This document shows positions 36,211 to 49,462 of a stretch of DNA of 64,000 bases, piece by piece. Both the position numbers and the translations under genes were made by a program. The notes under the pieces are model-generated. The model made no database searches. It had not been told where the DNA came from and saw only the letters and a list, made by a program, of their open reading frames with translations. The stretch is from Ophioderma brevispina. Lineage: Eukaryota > Echinodermata > Ophiuroidea > Amphilepidida > Ophiodermatidae. The stretch covers positions 1-64,000 of the forward strand of contig JAMKCH010005480.1 in NCBI GenBank assembly GCA_023653785.1, in the 5' to 3' direction. Positions within the stretch are counted from its first letter, which is position 1. Every line of letters begins with the position of its first letter.

Positions 36211-37754
36211 GCGTTGAGAGGCTTAATTCAGTGTCTATATGCATGCCTTTTTTTATGCTTTACACTTATTGAGATACATTATTTGATAACTAGAAACCCT
36301 TATTTGGCATCTTCCTATAATGGACATTTTCAAAATTCAGATGGCGCCAATACAGCCGGCTGTAAAAATAGTAAAACCTATATTATCTGTGTATTATATC
36401 TGTAGTTACATCAACTAATATTATTATAAAGGTGTAATTAAAGGTATGGGATACAATATGTGACCATTTGACATTCCTATATGGAATTTCTGTTTCTTTA
36501 ACATGCAAAAAATGTAAGATGGGGGCCAATGTGGCGGTTTTTTTCTTCTTTAAAAACTAATAAAACTACGGATAGCTCTGTATGGATTTAGTTAAAAACA
36601 CCCACAAATGATTATTAAAGTATTAAATTGAAAGTATGAGATGTATGTCTTGAGGCCATAATAACTCTTATCTGGTATATTTGTTTTGACAACATACCTC
36701 TAAAATTAAAAATGACGGCAGTTAATTATGACTAATATGACAATTCGTAGTTTTTAAAGATCTTAAAAGGCAGCAATATGGCTTCCATTTGATTGGTAAG
36801 CTTGTTAACACACTTGAAATGTCATCCGATATGAGTTCCTACTGGGTATACAGCGCAGAATTATGCCTCTATCACAATACTTGATGAGTTATGGTCACTT
36901 GAATGATTTCACGGCATATTGGGTTTTAGGGTGGCCATATTGGATTTGATGGTATTGTTGTGATTCAAAATCACGCAATTAACCGGTCGAAACGTTCCTC
37001 GTGCTTTAAAAAACATGGATCTAATGCATTAAAAATTATGGCCATTGGAATGAATTTGAGAGTGATGCGGCCAATTGGCCATTTCTAGAAAATGGCATTG
37101 TACCGAAATTGTGCACACCCTCCAGAAATTATGAGCTTAGGTCATCAGTGACAAAAATCAATCAATAGAAAAAAGTCTGTACTCAATTTCCCACCCTGTG
37201 CCACAATTCCTCCTGACTATCTTATACTAGCCTTGATTCAAGGCTGATGTCTTGCTAAGCAACCGACAAATGTTATTTTTCACACTGACTGCATAATAAC
37301 CATTTACTCTCCTTATTTGAACACTGTATCTTGAGGGTATGAAATCAGTGCTTGTATTTTTAGGGAATACCATGTCTAGAGAAAGATTATATAAACAAAT
37401 AAAAAAACATTGGTACACTGCCTGGTGGTCTGTTGTCCACACTTGCTGGATCCAGGTTCCTACTAGTCTACGTATAAAACCACAAACACCTTGTGGTGGT
37501 CAGGGGCAGTGGTTGTGCTACTCAGAGCAACAGATGAAATTATTGAACCGCTAGTGGAAACATGGAACATAGGCCAGGTGAATTGAGAGACCTCAAATTA
37601 GGTGTTTAATAGAGTTAATTATTTGCCCAATGTTTTATTTTTAGGGAAGGGATATGCTCCAATCCTTCATATATGATGACATATATCAGAAGTGTGAACC
37701 AATGAATTGAAGTTGGTAGAGCGCCTGAACAAGGCTTTCTATACGGAAATACAC
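36211..37754. other. Non-coding sequence, nothing recognised
   Basis: AT-rich; no exon or bounded repeat that I can support. Confidence 0.35.
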
Positions 37755-37761
37755 TAAAATC

Positions 37762-37867
37762 GTTCTGAAATGGTTCTTCAGCTCAAACGAACCCTTTTTG
37801 GTTTCTTTTAAAAGCCAATTTAGGTTTTTAAAAACTTTCTCAGGTCTTTAAAGAACCATTTCAGAAT
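37762..37867. repeat. 106-bp inverted-repeat element
   Basis: GTTCTGAAATGGTTCTT (37762-37778) and the inverse AAGAACCATTTCAGAAT (37851-37867) match at 16 of 17 positions. A possible small MITE. Confidence 0.55.
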
Positions 37868-40800
37868 CAGCGTTTGGTCCAGAACCTTCATATTATGAGG
37901 GTTCATGGACCAACAAACGCCTTTACAACTTTTGCCGAAGACGATAAATTACTGACAACCTTACCTTTGTGACTTACGAGTATACGCGCATACAAAGGTC
38001 CCACGACTGCGGAAATATGTGTGTTGGTTAAACCTTGTGACACGCCGCAAGGGTGTTTACGAGTGATATGAAGAGTTGAGTTTTATGCTACTGACGCTGG
38101 GTTTACCCATGCGTGACCAATAAAAGATTAAATTAGAGTTCATATTGGCAATTTGGAAAGATTCTGGACTGAGACATTTGGTAAGGAGTGTGGTTGATCG
38201 ATCCAATAATCTCTTCATTATAGGGGAACAAAACTGCATTAATGAGAGAGCAGAATGACGTATCGTTCTTTGACAACAAAGTAGTGTTTTTCTATTGTCG
38301 TGGATTTTATTGTAGTGTGTATAGCAGTAAGACATTTTCTAAAAAAACATTTGAAAAAACATTTCACTGAAATAAGCCTTGAAGAAGCTGGAGTGGGCTC
38401 CTGAATGTTTTTGATCTTCTAAAATGTATTTTTTAAATAAATTGTTGTTTTCAGTCTGGCATATCCTCTTGCATTTCCCAACAGTATGTTTTTGTGAGGG
38501 TGGGTGTTAAGGCAATTCGTGCGAGGTTAAGTATGGAGGGACCTTGGTTTTTTTCATCGCAGATGTTTATTTTCGGTTCGGGTACAAGCCTCCTACGTTA
38601 TTGGACGCACCACTGTCAGTGTGTATAATTCTGCTGTATGTCCATCCGATCGTGGGGAAGAAACATGACTCAGGGCGAACCGATCTCGTGTGCCGTTAGT
38701 TTCCGTTAGTAAGGGTACACCGCATGTGTGTATACGTATGTAATTAGTCCCTGCCACGAGTAAAGGAAGTAAGCCGTGTTAAAATAGGGATTTGTGATTT
38801 CTTTGTTTTTTGTGATTTGGGGGGGGTCCTGTGATTGGTTTATTGATTTTTAGGACTCTGTGTGCGTGTATGTTCGCGGAAGGCGCTGAGAGGAGTGATT
38901 TGGGTATAAATGCCCGTATACATATGACTGTCTGTTTTGCGGCAAGAGTTATCGTGCATGATAGCAGATGGATATAGGCTGGTATGACTCATGTATACAT
39001 GAAAAATACATTGGTGCAAATTATCGCATTATGACACCATTGTGCAAAGGAAAATGTAATGTAAATAGATGGGATTATTTTGTTTGCACAACGATATGGG
39101 AGAAAAATTGAAGGGTTTTGTCCCCGGTCAGTTAATTATAGGACATAGTGCTGAAACCACCAAAATTGTGGTGTCTTGTTCGCGAGCCTAATTGATGTGC
39201 AGTGATCGACGTATTTTGTTTTCTTGCACAGAAGGAAACTCGGGTGTTATTAGTAGATAGATTCAAGTTATTTTATTTCTTTTGAGGACCCAAATACTGC
39301 TATGTTACTAGATTAGAGAGATGTGAGGTAGAAGTGATCTGGGAAGTGATTGAATGAATTATTGAGTATAAATGTGGGGAAAAAAAAGAGGACTATTTGT
39401 TTTTATGTAGAAAGGGCTTGGGCGTGCAAGTTCCTAAAGAATATGATAATGTACGAATGAGCAGTACAAAAGGATCTGTTTACACTTATGTTATATTCGT
39501 AAGGTTATTGTAATAGATTCAACCCATCGTGTCACCGGAAGAAAGTTAAAGACTGCGTCAAGTAGTTGGGAAAAAAAGCATGTGGCCCAATTTAAAAGTT
39601 TCAGGAATGAACTAAAATAATCTGGCCTGCAAGTTTACATGGAGAGGCAAAGCTTTTGTGTTTCCTTCATATCCAAAAACACAGGCGCTCACAAAATCAG
39701 TATTCCATTGAAGCAAATGCAATTAGTGAAGCTTAATCAGAATGTTTTGAACATTAATGCAGCTATAAATGGCATGTACGTTGTATTAAATGATTTCATT
39801 AACCACAAAATTATTTTAATTTTTTCTTTTTTAGTTGTATGTTCAATAAATTTAGCGTGGCTGTTAATTTCCATACATTGCACATCCCCTATTCAATGCC
39901 AATGCCTTCAGAAAAGTACCAGAGGTGACACGATTGGTTGAATTACTATTAGTTTCAAAATGTAACAAGTAATAACATTTAGTACTATTACTATTTTAAT
40001 ATGTCATATGCTGTCAGGTACACGCTAAACTCATGTAATCTAATAAAACACTGTTGAAATTATATGGCATATGCTTATGTAACTAAAAGAGTTATCAATT
40101 AATTATGGTGACAATAAACTACATTCAATGAAGTATCAAGCACACCATCTAAGACAAAATATGAAAAACTTTCAAAATGTAAGAAACATTAACAAAAAAA
40201 TAAGTTGCAAGCAGTGAACAGTACTTTACCTGTCAAATAATTTAACACAAAACACGTTCCGACATTTTAATCCAATGTCATCCAAGCTTAACTTGATACT
40301 CTTTATAGTCACAAAATGTAGCAGCTAACTAAAATCAATAAGAAAATATTAAAGGTGCATTTTCGTGATCATAGCACTCATTTTTGTTTTTGGTTTCACT
40401 AGGAATCCCGAAAAAACTTTTCAAAAATTTCAGTTGATTCTGACGGTGCGTTTAAAGGACAGGAGGAAGATTTTTTTTAGGATACGACCTTCTCAAATTG
40501 CACAGAATCCGAGTGTTAGCCAAGGACGTTCCAAAGGTTTATTGGACAAACAAGTACAAAAGAAAACAGCAAACCTTGTTTTGAAATGTTTGAATGCTTA
40601 TTGTCCCCATAGAACCCAACCGTGCTTGTCTTTATGTCGTGCACGACAGAAAGTACGAAATCATCATATTATGTACATAAAGAAGGCGTATTCGGACTTA
40701 TTCACTTCGGGTGTGAGTAAACATTGGAACGCATTCCAAATATGCAAAAAACCCAGGTTCGAAAAAAATTGGGGGAGCTTCTTTCTAGAAATCTCCTCAT

Positions 40801-42214
40801 GCTCTTTAATGTTATGACAAATGTGGAATCACGCTGCCCCATTGGGAACTGTCTTGTGATTTCCCTCCGCTAAAAAAACAAAATTACGAAGTTTCCAAAT
40901 TTTTTTTTTAAAATCGCATGTACACGTTAAAATTAGGCAAAACCATCCTTATTAACCAACCAATTCAATGGATGATAAAATTCTTAACTTTTGGTGGCAC
41001 GTAGAAGGAATTGACTGTGCATCAAGAAATGCCACGTTAATAATACGACACCAGGACAAACTGCTATTAATACCAAAGGTGCAAACACAACACCTTTGTT
41101 AAATGTTAACCACATTTTCATTATACTTTATAAAATCATGACTGCACATGTAGAAGATTATAGTTACAGTAAGTTGTTATTAGATAGTACACATATGGTA
41201 CAGTAATATGTTATGTTATTGTATAGTGTTAGATAATATATTAGCCTAAGTCTTTCACCATGAATTCCAAATAAAGACATAACAGTATCTATTAATTCTC
41301 AAGATATATTAGTCATTACTAATCCTGCCTGTAAATTGGTAAATAACAAAAACATATGATTATAAAAAATTCAGGATCGTCCAAAATCTGTTCTACCAAA
41401 CTTAAATTGCCCATTGTTATCTCATTCAATTTGATAGCTCCTTTAAATTTTAATTAATTGTTAACTTAAAATCACCGATTTCAGTCACAAATGTAATTTT
41501 CCTTCGGCTGGACCCAACTAAGCACAAGAAAGTGTTTAAAACCAATTTCCCCTTATGCACCCCTAATAGCGCACAATGGCTGAAAAATCAATCAAAAACT
41601 GCTCAACGTACACCTCAGATCTCAAAAGTGCCATCTTCGCCACAAATTGCCAACACTTCCTATATGTAAATTACCATATTATTATTTTCTAAAGGCGCTG
41701 GTTCCATTTGGTCTATCGTGTTCTCTACTTGAATATGAGAGGCCTGACACTTGTACCACAAGGACCCATCAAGTACCGTGGGAAATAAAACTTTCGGTGT
41801 TGATGCTAGGACGCAGTATGGCATAGTGCAAGGCCAATCAAACACATACGTGCTAATATTAGTGGTAACCACTATAGAACGCATTTTTAGTGAAGAAAGA
41901 AATGCTTTGAAGCTAAAATTTCAGGACGGACAATGAGAAAAAATGCGGCCTTTCAGCTGGACATCAAAATTGATACTACTTCCGGGTAATCAGGGGGGTC
42001 CCAAAAGACACGGAACATTAGCACATTTAATGTACAGTCAAAACTCACAGCTTAAAAATGTCAATTAATTTTATTTTTGTACACTCGTAATAAATAAAGA
42101 TTTTATGCACAGTAAGTTATGGTCAACTATGTACTTCTTCATGTACCTCGTCTTCAACCATCAACGCACTAAACGCGATTGATTGTTTTTTTTAAAGGGA
42201 CTAATTCTTGTTTA
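37868..42214. other. 4.3 kb without a recognised gene
   Basis: Contains chance ORFs up to 150 codons (40365-40817), none with a recognised domain. A retroposon-like 3' end may lie near 38370-38450 (GCCTTGAAGAAGCTGGAGTG, AAATAAA), but support is weak. TCAGGGGGGTCCCAAAAGAC near 41991-42010 resembles a mariner-type terminus without a partner. Confidence 0.4.
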
Positions 42215-42567
42215 AGTTTGTAGGCTGGTCGGTGTGTGCATGTGGTATGGTTTTGGTGGTTTGTGTTTTGTATTTGTGACATGTTGGGTTTTCTGGTACT
42301 GGGGATATGGTGATTCTGTTTTCAGATGAAAATTCAGTGCAATAATTTCAATATTAGGTATTTATGAAATTGTGTTTTGCATTGCCTCAGTGAGTTGGGG
42401 AGTCACATCCTTTGGATGACAGCGGCTTCTTGCTCCCGATTCCTACTGGTTAGCTCACTGAGGCAATTTTAATACTATAGTTCTTTTTCTGATAGTCTGT
42501 ACAGGTAGATTGTGCAATTTTGCATGTTCTTAGACAAAATATGAAATAAATAAAAATAAATAAAGGG
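42215..42567 (+). mobile_element. LINE 3' UTR and tail
   Basis: A T/G-rich stretch leads to a hairpin bounded by TTGCCTCAGTGAG and its exact inverse CTCACTGAGGCAA, enclosing the structured ACATCCTTTGGATGACAGCG. It is followed by AAATAAATAAAAATAAATAAA (42545-42565). This arrangement is typical of the 3' end recognised by LINE reverse transcriptases. No RT remains upstream. Confidence 0.5.
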
Positions 42568-42639
42568 ATTTTCTGCAGGATTTAACCACCATAAACCAGA
42601 CAATTTTCAGATGTTATTTACGAGATCGAGTGTGAAGCA

Positions 42640-43405
42640 AAGAAATAGAATTCCCCAAAGAGGCTAAATTTAGAAAATGAGCCAACTTTTTAAGAATTGA
42701 GATCAACATATGTTGCAAATGCGGTGGTGCTCTATGATATTATTTAGTGTAAGATTGTGAAATGCAGATGATGTACCTTTATGTGCAGACCCCTTGGTCA
42801 GCATGTGCAAGGTTGTGTTATGGCCCTAATTATGCTGTAATGATTAAGGTTAGGATAGGGGAATCTAACTGTAGTAACCAGGAGCTATACAGTATAGTTA
42901 TAGCTAGTTTTGATCTGCATTGAGTGACCTGTACAGTACATAGTGCCAGGAATTTATTGTATTTTTAAATTCCAGGAGATCGAACAAACTGCCAAAATGC
43001 GGGAATCAAAAAAGTTTCCAAATTGTGGACAGATAGAAATCGTGGTGATTATATCTTGGACTGATATACTGTGGAATATTAGTGTCGTCGAGGGACTTAT
43101 TCACCTTGTCGTCTTGAACTGCTGGAGAAAAAGTTATCTTCAGGACTGAGAAGATTCCAATGGAATATTTCTTGTGGATTCATATTTTGTATGCTGTCGT
43201 TTTGGAGTCTTCGCTGTGAGGGCATATCATCATTGAACTGCAATGCTACTTTTAGTTGGGGACATAATTGAACTGTGGAGTTAATAACTTGTGCACAAGG
43301 CTCATTTGTTTGTGTTTAAAGGGTATTTCTGACATTTGACGTCCATGAGACATCATAACAATACAGATACAATTATAATGTCAAGCTATGTACTTTCATT
43401 ATTTT
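42640..43405 (+). repeat. Dispersed repeat, copy 1 of 2
   Basis: It aligns with 51360-52320 in the same orientation. Shared blocks: GCTAAATTTAGAAAATGAG, GGACTGATATACTGTGGAAT, CAGGACTGAGAAGATTCC and GGAGTCTT..GCTGTGAGG. Spacing between blocks differs by up to about 200 bp because of indels. Non-coding in both copies. Confidence 0.75.
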
Positions 43406-43814
43406 CTTATATTGGCTTAAAGGATGAAGTTCACATCATATCTGAATCTCCAACCCAAAAGCCTAAAAAGATGGACCCCGCGTTCATTTATTCGAATCTT
43501 TTTTTAGATTAAAAACTATAATCCGGTGGCGGCCATATTGGATTGTGGCAGCTCCAGGAGGCGCCATTTTTGGCGCCCATCAGAAATAAAAAGTATGCTA
43601 TAGGCAACATCTGGGCCAAATTTAATGCTTTTGGAAGAATCTGAACCAAAAAATCCCTGTCACAGTCCTAACTATCAAGAGATTTGCAGCAATCAGTGAA
43701 GCCATAATTTCTTTAATTATATTGAATGGTTACTGGTTCACGTCAAAGAACAAATTAAATCTTATGAATGGAACAAATGCCGGTGTCATATATTACAGCG
43801 TCCGTGTGACTGAG
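43406..43814. other. Non-coding sequence
   Basis: Contains a GGCGCCATTTTTGGCGCC dyad (43561-43578). Nothing else recognised. Confidence 0.4.
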
Positions 43815-43935
43815 TGTCCTACCACCCATCTGTCTATTGTGTTCTCCATTGAGTGCTGTATGCATCATTTGTTTCAGCACTGTACCCAAATGGCCTCGTC
43901 TACAAGGTCACGGTTTGTTCCGTACATGTTGCTAT
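43815..43935 (+). repeat. Interspersed repeat shared with 12.9 kb
   Basis: The plus-strand copy of the block at 12940-13062, with landmarks GTGTTCTCCATTGAGTGCTG, ATCATTTGTTTCAGCA and GTACCCAAATGG. The short ORFs in the two copies show the same residues (CSPLSAV.IICFS) only because the DNA is related. Confidence 0.75.
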
Positions 43936-44971
43936 GGTAGCTTGGACACTCTCTCATGGGGGACACTCAGTTTCTTTACACAGGCTTCAATCTACGCCGT
44001 ATTGCTAAAGTCGTATTTATTTTCCTGGATAAGCGTACAAACTCTCACAAAAGAAATGCAATCGTCAAAAAGTTTAATTAACTAACACTACTAAACAGCT
44101 CTCGTTTATTTTGACATATGACTTGGCAGGGAATTATTCTTTCCTTCTCGTTTTACCTTTTCTTCGAATATCTTTGACTACTCGTATTATGTGTTGTACG
44201 GAATAAAGCACATGATACAAAGTGATTGCGAAGGGGATAATGCAATTATGCCGAAGCGAAAATAGATTTAATTTGTTGCTTTATACAATTGAAGATACCC
44301 TCTGGCCGAAAAGTGTTTGGGAAAAAGGTAAAAAAAGTGAGAGATCTAAGTTAAAATAGAAAAATAGTAAAAACTGGAACTTCCTGGGCCATCTTTTGTG
44401 TTAGAAATTATTTCAAAGATACAAATCAGCACAATATCAAGACAAAAAAGTGTGTGAGTCTTACTACTGAGTAATACAGTACAACATTTTACGCCCACCC
44501 AATAGTAGTGGGGAAACTGTCGTGCACAGATCTCATGAGAGTGGCAAATCTGGATAAAAAATTATTGGTACACAAGTACTTTTTTCAATGATAATAACAA
44601 AATGATGAAGATTTGCAAACCCATTTCATGGCCCCAGCTGGAGTTCAAGGTTACACAGCGGTAAAAAATAAAATGTTCCTTTGTGTTGAAAAGCACACAT
44701 GATGTTTGTCTGGTTCGCAAGGATTCAAAAAGGTAGAGTTTATACTACTTATGCCTTATAGTTTTGAATTATGGGTAAAAATGTGTGTTTGTACAGGGTG
44801 GTAAAAAAATTAAAAGTTGCTCTGATTTTTGTCAAATGTGGGTCAGTTGTTGGTTCAGCTCATAGAATCAAATATAGACATAGTTTTGACTACCTTAAGA
44901 GTTTGATTATTAACCAAAAATGCGCGAATAAAGTCAACAGATTATTGGCATATTGGATTTATGAACTGTGA
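43936..44971. other. Non-coding sequence
   Basis: GTACAGGGTGGTAAAAAAAT near 44793-44812 resembles a mariner/Tc1 terminus, without a visible partner. No exon recognised. Confidence 0.35.
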
Positions 44972-45250
44972 CAGGGGAGGCGCCACGGTGGGTAAGGAGG
45001 GGGTAATTTCCCCCCCCCCCTAATTTTTTTTTCTTCCCCATTTTCCCCCCCCCCCCCCGGCCGAAAGAAAAGAAGTGATTTTTCGCAAATTCGGGGCAAA
45101 GATTGGGGCCACAAATCAGAGATTTTGGGCAAAATTAGTCCAAATTTTTCCATACTTTTGCCCCCCAGAATTTAACTTTTGCCCTCCAAGATTTCACTTG
45201 CCGCACCCCGTTGCCCCCCCCCCAGAAAAAGATGTCTGGCGCCGCCACTG
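44972..45250. mobile_element. 279-bp hAT-like TIR element with C/G tracts
   Basis: The ends CAGGGGAGGCGCCACGG and TGGCGCCGCCACTG are inverted matches. The CAGNGG...CCNCTG form is common in hAT-type MITEs. The interior is made of poly-C/poly-G tracts without coding sequence. An 8-bp target duplication is not evident. Confidence 0.55.
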
Positions 45251-46347
45251 CCATGGCCTACTTTTTTGGACCAAGTTTGCGCCAAAATATTTACCCTGAA
45301 TCAAAGCACACCTTTACCTTTTGACCCATGTACACACCAGAATTGACTTTTCAAAAGTCTATTTTTACAGTTTTACCCCTAACGCCGAAACGAAACTATA
45401 CCTTTTTTGACTCCTGCAACCAGAAACAAACATCAGGTTTGTAATTTTCAACACAATCGGAATATTTTACAATTTGACCCCTGTATAACCTCGAAACCCA
45501 AGCTGGGGTCCAATTAAGGGGGTTGGTAAGTGCTTCCATCAATTTTGTGGATTATCAAGCCTAAAGTACTTGGTGCAAAAAAAATCAGTGCAGCACGTAT
45601 TCATTTTACCAATGACACCAAAATCATAAGAATTGATTTCTGCTTCAGGTTGAAGTGGGCCAAACTCATCTTTGAATACTGGTTAAGGGCTGAAACAAAG
45701 AAAGTGCCAAATTTGAATAGACCAGTTAACACCTATGGACTTCCTTTTGTTGCCTGCGAATCCATTTCCTACGATACAATGCCAGTGTGATAACAATCGG
45801 TCAACTATTTCAAGAAACAGGCCCTAACACGGTTACAAATGCTGCCGTTCTATGAATCAGTTTAAGCGTTACACAGGGTTACACAGCTTAAGAGAGTAGG
45901 TTGGTTTTGAACCCGGTCTTTGAATAGGAGAAAAATGTCAAAGAGGGGTTATTCAGTATCTCATGCCCACGAGTATCAGATGTACAGGAAGCTCGTGCCA
46001 GGGTCAAATTGAAGCTGACATTTCCAAGAATCGAAGTTGTAGCCAATGGTGAGGTATGTAAGCACTTGTACACGTACAAAATGGAAAACAAAAATTTTCC
46101 CCCCCCCCCCCCCCCCCCCCCCCCACCCCCTGGCAAACTGACAATGGGCAGGTTAGACCCAGAAGCGGGTGTCTTCGGGCGACAACACCCCTCAGAAAGA
46201 CAGGTTTATTACTCTCTGCCTTTCGGAATTGGAGATTGTCTTTGAGAAATTTACAGGCACGGTTTGTGGGGCAGTATTGACAAAAGTCCAATCTGAGAGC
46301 ATGGTAACTTGCTAAGAAGCCAGTAATGACAGCCCTTCACCATCAGG
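45251..46347. other. Non-coding sequence with a 26-base poly-C
   Basis: A C homopolymer spans 46099-46124. Otherwise no supported feature; the 86-codon ORF at 45530-45790 has no recognised domain. Confidence 0.4.
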
Positions 46348-46521
46348 CCCGGTGTGGCAGGAGATATGGTCCTCCGGGCTCACAGTCCGGGAACAATGGT
46401 GAACAATAGGGCAATCGATTCAGTTGACTCTTCACGCAACATTAGTTTCACGCTTTATTCCGTTGTCGTCTATGGAGCCCGGACTATGATACCTGCCGGA
46501 CTATGATTACTTTCACACCGG
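46348..46521 (+). mobile_element. Right-half copy of the 336-bp foldback
   Basis: From GTCCTCCGGGCTCACAGTCCGG to TACTTTCACACCGG it follows 5128-5275 closely, and it includes the shared CAATAGGGCAATCGATTCA. The left arm is missing; only CCCGGTGTGG remains at its start. So it is truncated or internally deleted. Confidence 0.75.
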
Positions 46522-46577
46522 TTAAGGTGGCGTCGGGAACACCGGTAGTGGAATTTAAACATGGTGATAGAAATTCA

Positions 46578-46826
46578 TATTTTCAGATGAATTCAGATTT
46601 GTCTTCGGAAGTTGGATGGTAGAGTCAAAGTTTGGAGGAGACGTGGTGAAGTTTCCCTGTCTGTTGCATTTGAAGAGCGACAACTTTTGGTGAAGGCAGC
46701 CCTGATAATTGGGAAGACAAGACTTGTTGTTATTGAAGGCAACAATGCTGTCGTTTTCGGGGACACTATTCAAAGGCCGTTATCATCTCTTCTGTCTTCA
46801 ATCTGGGACGATATGCAGTACTCCTA
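46578..46826 (+). pseudogene. Tc1/mariner-like transposase fragment
   Basis: The first frame gives SDEFRFVFGS, the SDES-type motif with the first catalytic Asp. A frameshift then leads into DGRVKVWRRRGE (from 46612), followed by GKTRLVVIEGN and GDTIQRPLSSL. These match the middle of Tc1-like DDE transposases. The GGGSVMVWG segment is degraded, and the second catalytic Asp (the H.DNA.PH region) and beyond are absent. It is a dead internal fragment, beginning 56 bp after the foldback remnant. Confidence 0.72.
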
Positions 46827-47330
46827 GATGATAAGCCATCCGTATCATGCTAGGTTCGTCAATGAGTAACTTGAGAATGAAAGGGTTAAAAGAACTTCAG
46901 TAGCCTGTCATCAGTAAACTCAACAAATTGGACAAATTCCATTTAACCTAATCCTCTTAATTTAAGCAACCCTAAATTGAGTACACGTAGTGAAATTTGG
47001 CACTTTCTCTTTCAGACCTACCAGTATTCAAAGGAATTTCACTCAACCATGAAGTAATCACTTCTTATCATTTTGGTGTCATAGTACAGAGGAATAACTA
47101 AGCTTTTCACTGATATACAATAGAGTGTAATTAAATTTCCAATTAAATAAGAAATACATGTCTGACTCACTGTGTGTCGAGCACTTTCAAGAATTAATTT
47201 CTTATCTGTGTGTGTGTGTGCGTGTGTGTGTTGCTTGTGTATTGTGTATCAGAATGCTTATCACCTCGTGATATGGACGGCATAAGGCATCGAACGCCAT
47301 GGTGTAGAAACTCGAATGGATCCATCACAT
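46827..47330. other. Non-coding sequence with a (TG)n patch
   Basis: A TGTGTGTG/CGTGTGTG run lies at about 47208-47231. Nothing else. Confidence 0.4.
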
Positions 47331-47414
47331 GACGTGGTGGCGCAATTGATTAGCGCATCCGAGACCTAAACCATTTGTAAACGGAAGGTTGTGGGTTGAG
47401 TCCCATCCACACCA
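47331..47414 (+). mobile_element. tRNA-like SINE head
   Basis: An A-box-like TGGCGCAATTGATTAGC and a B-box-like GGTTGAGTCCC are spaced as in a tRNA, and the segment ends in ACACCA. The acceptor stem pairs poorly (about 5 of 7) and the anticodon arm is irregular, so it is a tRNA-derived SINE promoter or a tRNA pseudogene rather than a working tRNA. Confidence 0.5.
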
Positions 47415-47699
47415 AGTTCAATTAGCGATTAATAATGCTACGTCCGCACTGTCACCCATCAATTTATCTCGTATTTGTATTTAGGGCATGAAGTTGAGAA
47501 GGCATTTTATTCATTTTGAAGAAATGTGCAACTTTTTAGAATTGTCATTCCCTACAGTATTGAAAGTATCTACTGCTTAAGAAACCAGTTCGCCGACATG
47601 CGTAACCAAAGTCCTTATCCGAGCATCTATTTTCCTTTGATTGAGATGGCCTATAAATTTAAAAAAAATATCACCACATAACTAACTGACCTCCAACCT

Positions 47700-48065
47700 T
47701 TAGTACCTATTTCCAAACAGACCGGTTCACAATCCCCAAAACTACTGAAGAAAAATACCATATCCTATATAACGGCGCCAAGACTTGGAACAACCTTAGC
47801 AACACAATCGCATCAATTTACAACTTTTTTTCAAAAAGTACACCTTATTACACACTTCTATATTGACTTACACCAAAGCCTCCTAATTTTACTTACATCT
47901 CTCTATCCTTTTCTCAGACATTTCCTTCTGCTCTTTCACGCTGAATCTCTTCGCTCGCTCCTTTACCATTCTCAACTTTTTCTTTCTTCCCCTCTTTTCC
48001 TCACCTCTCATTCTTTCCTATCTCTTATCGTTGTTCCTCCTCCATATTTCCTCCATCTTATTTTT
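47700..48065 (+). mobile_element. LINE RT C-terminus and pyrimidine-rich 3' end
   Basis: The frame from about 47716 reads QTDRFTIPKT..EKYHILYNGAKTWNNL. This is the conserved IP.T......I.Y.G..IWNSLP stretch near the end of LINE ORF2. It is followed by a CT-rich stretch (47880-48060) like the one after the LINE at 12.2 kb. Confidence 0.7.
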
Positions 48066-48679
48066 GTTTATTAAGCGGCACTGGGATATTTTCAGAAAAT
48101 ATGAAATTTCTTAATTTTGCTCCCAAATGATAGTCTAAGCCATTGGAAGAATAGAGACATATTTTACACATAAAAATAACATACCCAAAACAAATAGGGC
48201 ATTAATAAGAGGCTAAAGACATCCAGGTAATTTGTAGGCTAACTTTGCCGTAGCTTTAATAATCAACAAATGTGTCTATTACATGAAACATACCTCGTAC
48301 TCATGACCTTAAAAACACACAAATGTCACAGATCGGTCAAACAAGGTGCATGCCGTGGGAATCAACTCCGCCGTGTGTTTTCTTGTGTTAAACATCATTC
48401 CCGCATCGTCTGAATATCGCCGGAGTAATTATAAAATCGCTCTGTTTACCCATAAGCGCGCTGATTTGGATTTAATAATTTCAGATGAGGGCTAATGTAT
48501 ATGGAAAAGCTTTAAAACCATGCAAAAATATCAATTTTGAAAAATCTAGAGGCGCACTATTTTTCCAAATATGTCAGTGTCTCTTTACTCTCAGCCCAAT
48601 CTAAAGCCCGCGAGAGGGAGGGGCTGACAGATTACATCCCCACCGTATTCTACTAGCAGCTCATACACACACATTTTAA
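48066..48679. other. Non-coding sequence
   Basis: Nothing recognised; ends at the TTAA flanking the next element. Confidence 0.35.
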
Positions 48680-49462
48680 CACTTAACTGCATAAGGGGGG
48701 TTCCTAGGGACCCATTTTTTGTTTTTCAGCCGGCGATTTTTAACGCTGCAATATATTTGGTTTATATTTTTTGTATTTGTCTAACTTTTAGTTGCGTTTT
48801 TGCATTGGTGCAAAAAAATTCAAATCCATCGCATCGTTTTTGCGTTAATTAGCATGGGTCCCTAGGAGCCCCCTTATGCACTAACGGAAGTGCCCATGAC
48901 AAAAATGAAAAATCTTATTAGAGTTACTGTGATTCTGATTTTCATAATGCATACACCTAGTGACATAAACAAAGTAAATAATTAATTAAAAAAATCTTGC
49001 AAAGTATAGTAGGCCATTGGAGCCATAATATTTTATATACATCATGTAGCGGTTTACTGTAGGAACCTATGGTAAAGTATACAAGTAACCCTAAAAAATA
49101 TAAAATGGCATGAGACATTTATGTTTGTGCTTAATATGGCAAATATAGTTCATTCCTTACCAATTAAAGCAATCAGCACAAGTCTAGGTGAAGCAATGCC
49201 GTAGAAAATGCAGAAACAAATTAGTGTCTTTTTCGCACATTTTGACGCAAAATTAAAATCAATGTTTTGCCCCTAATTTTCTTACTGAACAACTTTCTTC
49301 AGTTTTTTTTCTTTATTGTTGACGTCTTTGAAGCCTTCTAACATGTGGTGGATTTCATCTAAAAAATCCTTTAGGAGAGTGGTTATATTAGTGGGTCCCT
49401 AGGACCCCCCCCCCCCCCCGTTATGCACTAACGGAAGTGCAAACCCCTTATGCAGTTAAGTG
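48680..49462. mobile_element. 783-bp piggyBac-like non-autonomous element with TTAA duplication
   Basis: It begins CACTTAACTGCATAAGGGG and ends in the inverse CCCCTTATGCAGTTAAGTG. TTAA flanks both ends exactly (48676-48679 and 49463-49466), the target signature of piggyBac elements. Sub-terminal GGGTCCCTAGGA and GTTATGCACTAACGGAAGTGC blocks occur at the right end and again at 48865-48895, so the left 215 bp may be a nested or duplicated unit. No transposase. Confidence 0.78.

Noticed and set aside
40365..40817. 150-codon plus ORF
   Set aside because: No domain, no splice context and no support from any repeat copy; treated as chance.
41660..41936. Overlapping ORFs on both strands near a TCAGGGGGGTCCC motif
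   Set aside because: No transposase motifs could be recognised in either strand.
47331..47414. Functional tRNA gene
   Set aside because: A and B boxes are present but the acceptor and anticodon arms do not pair properly; annotated as a SINE head instead.
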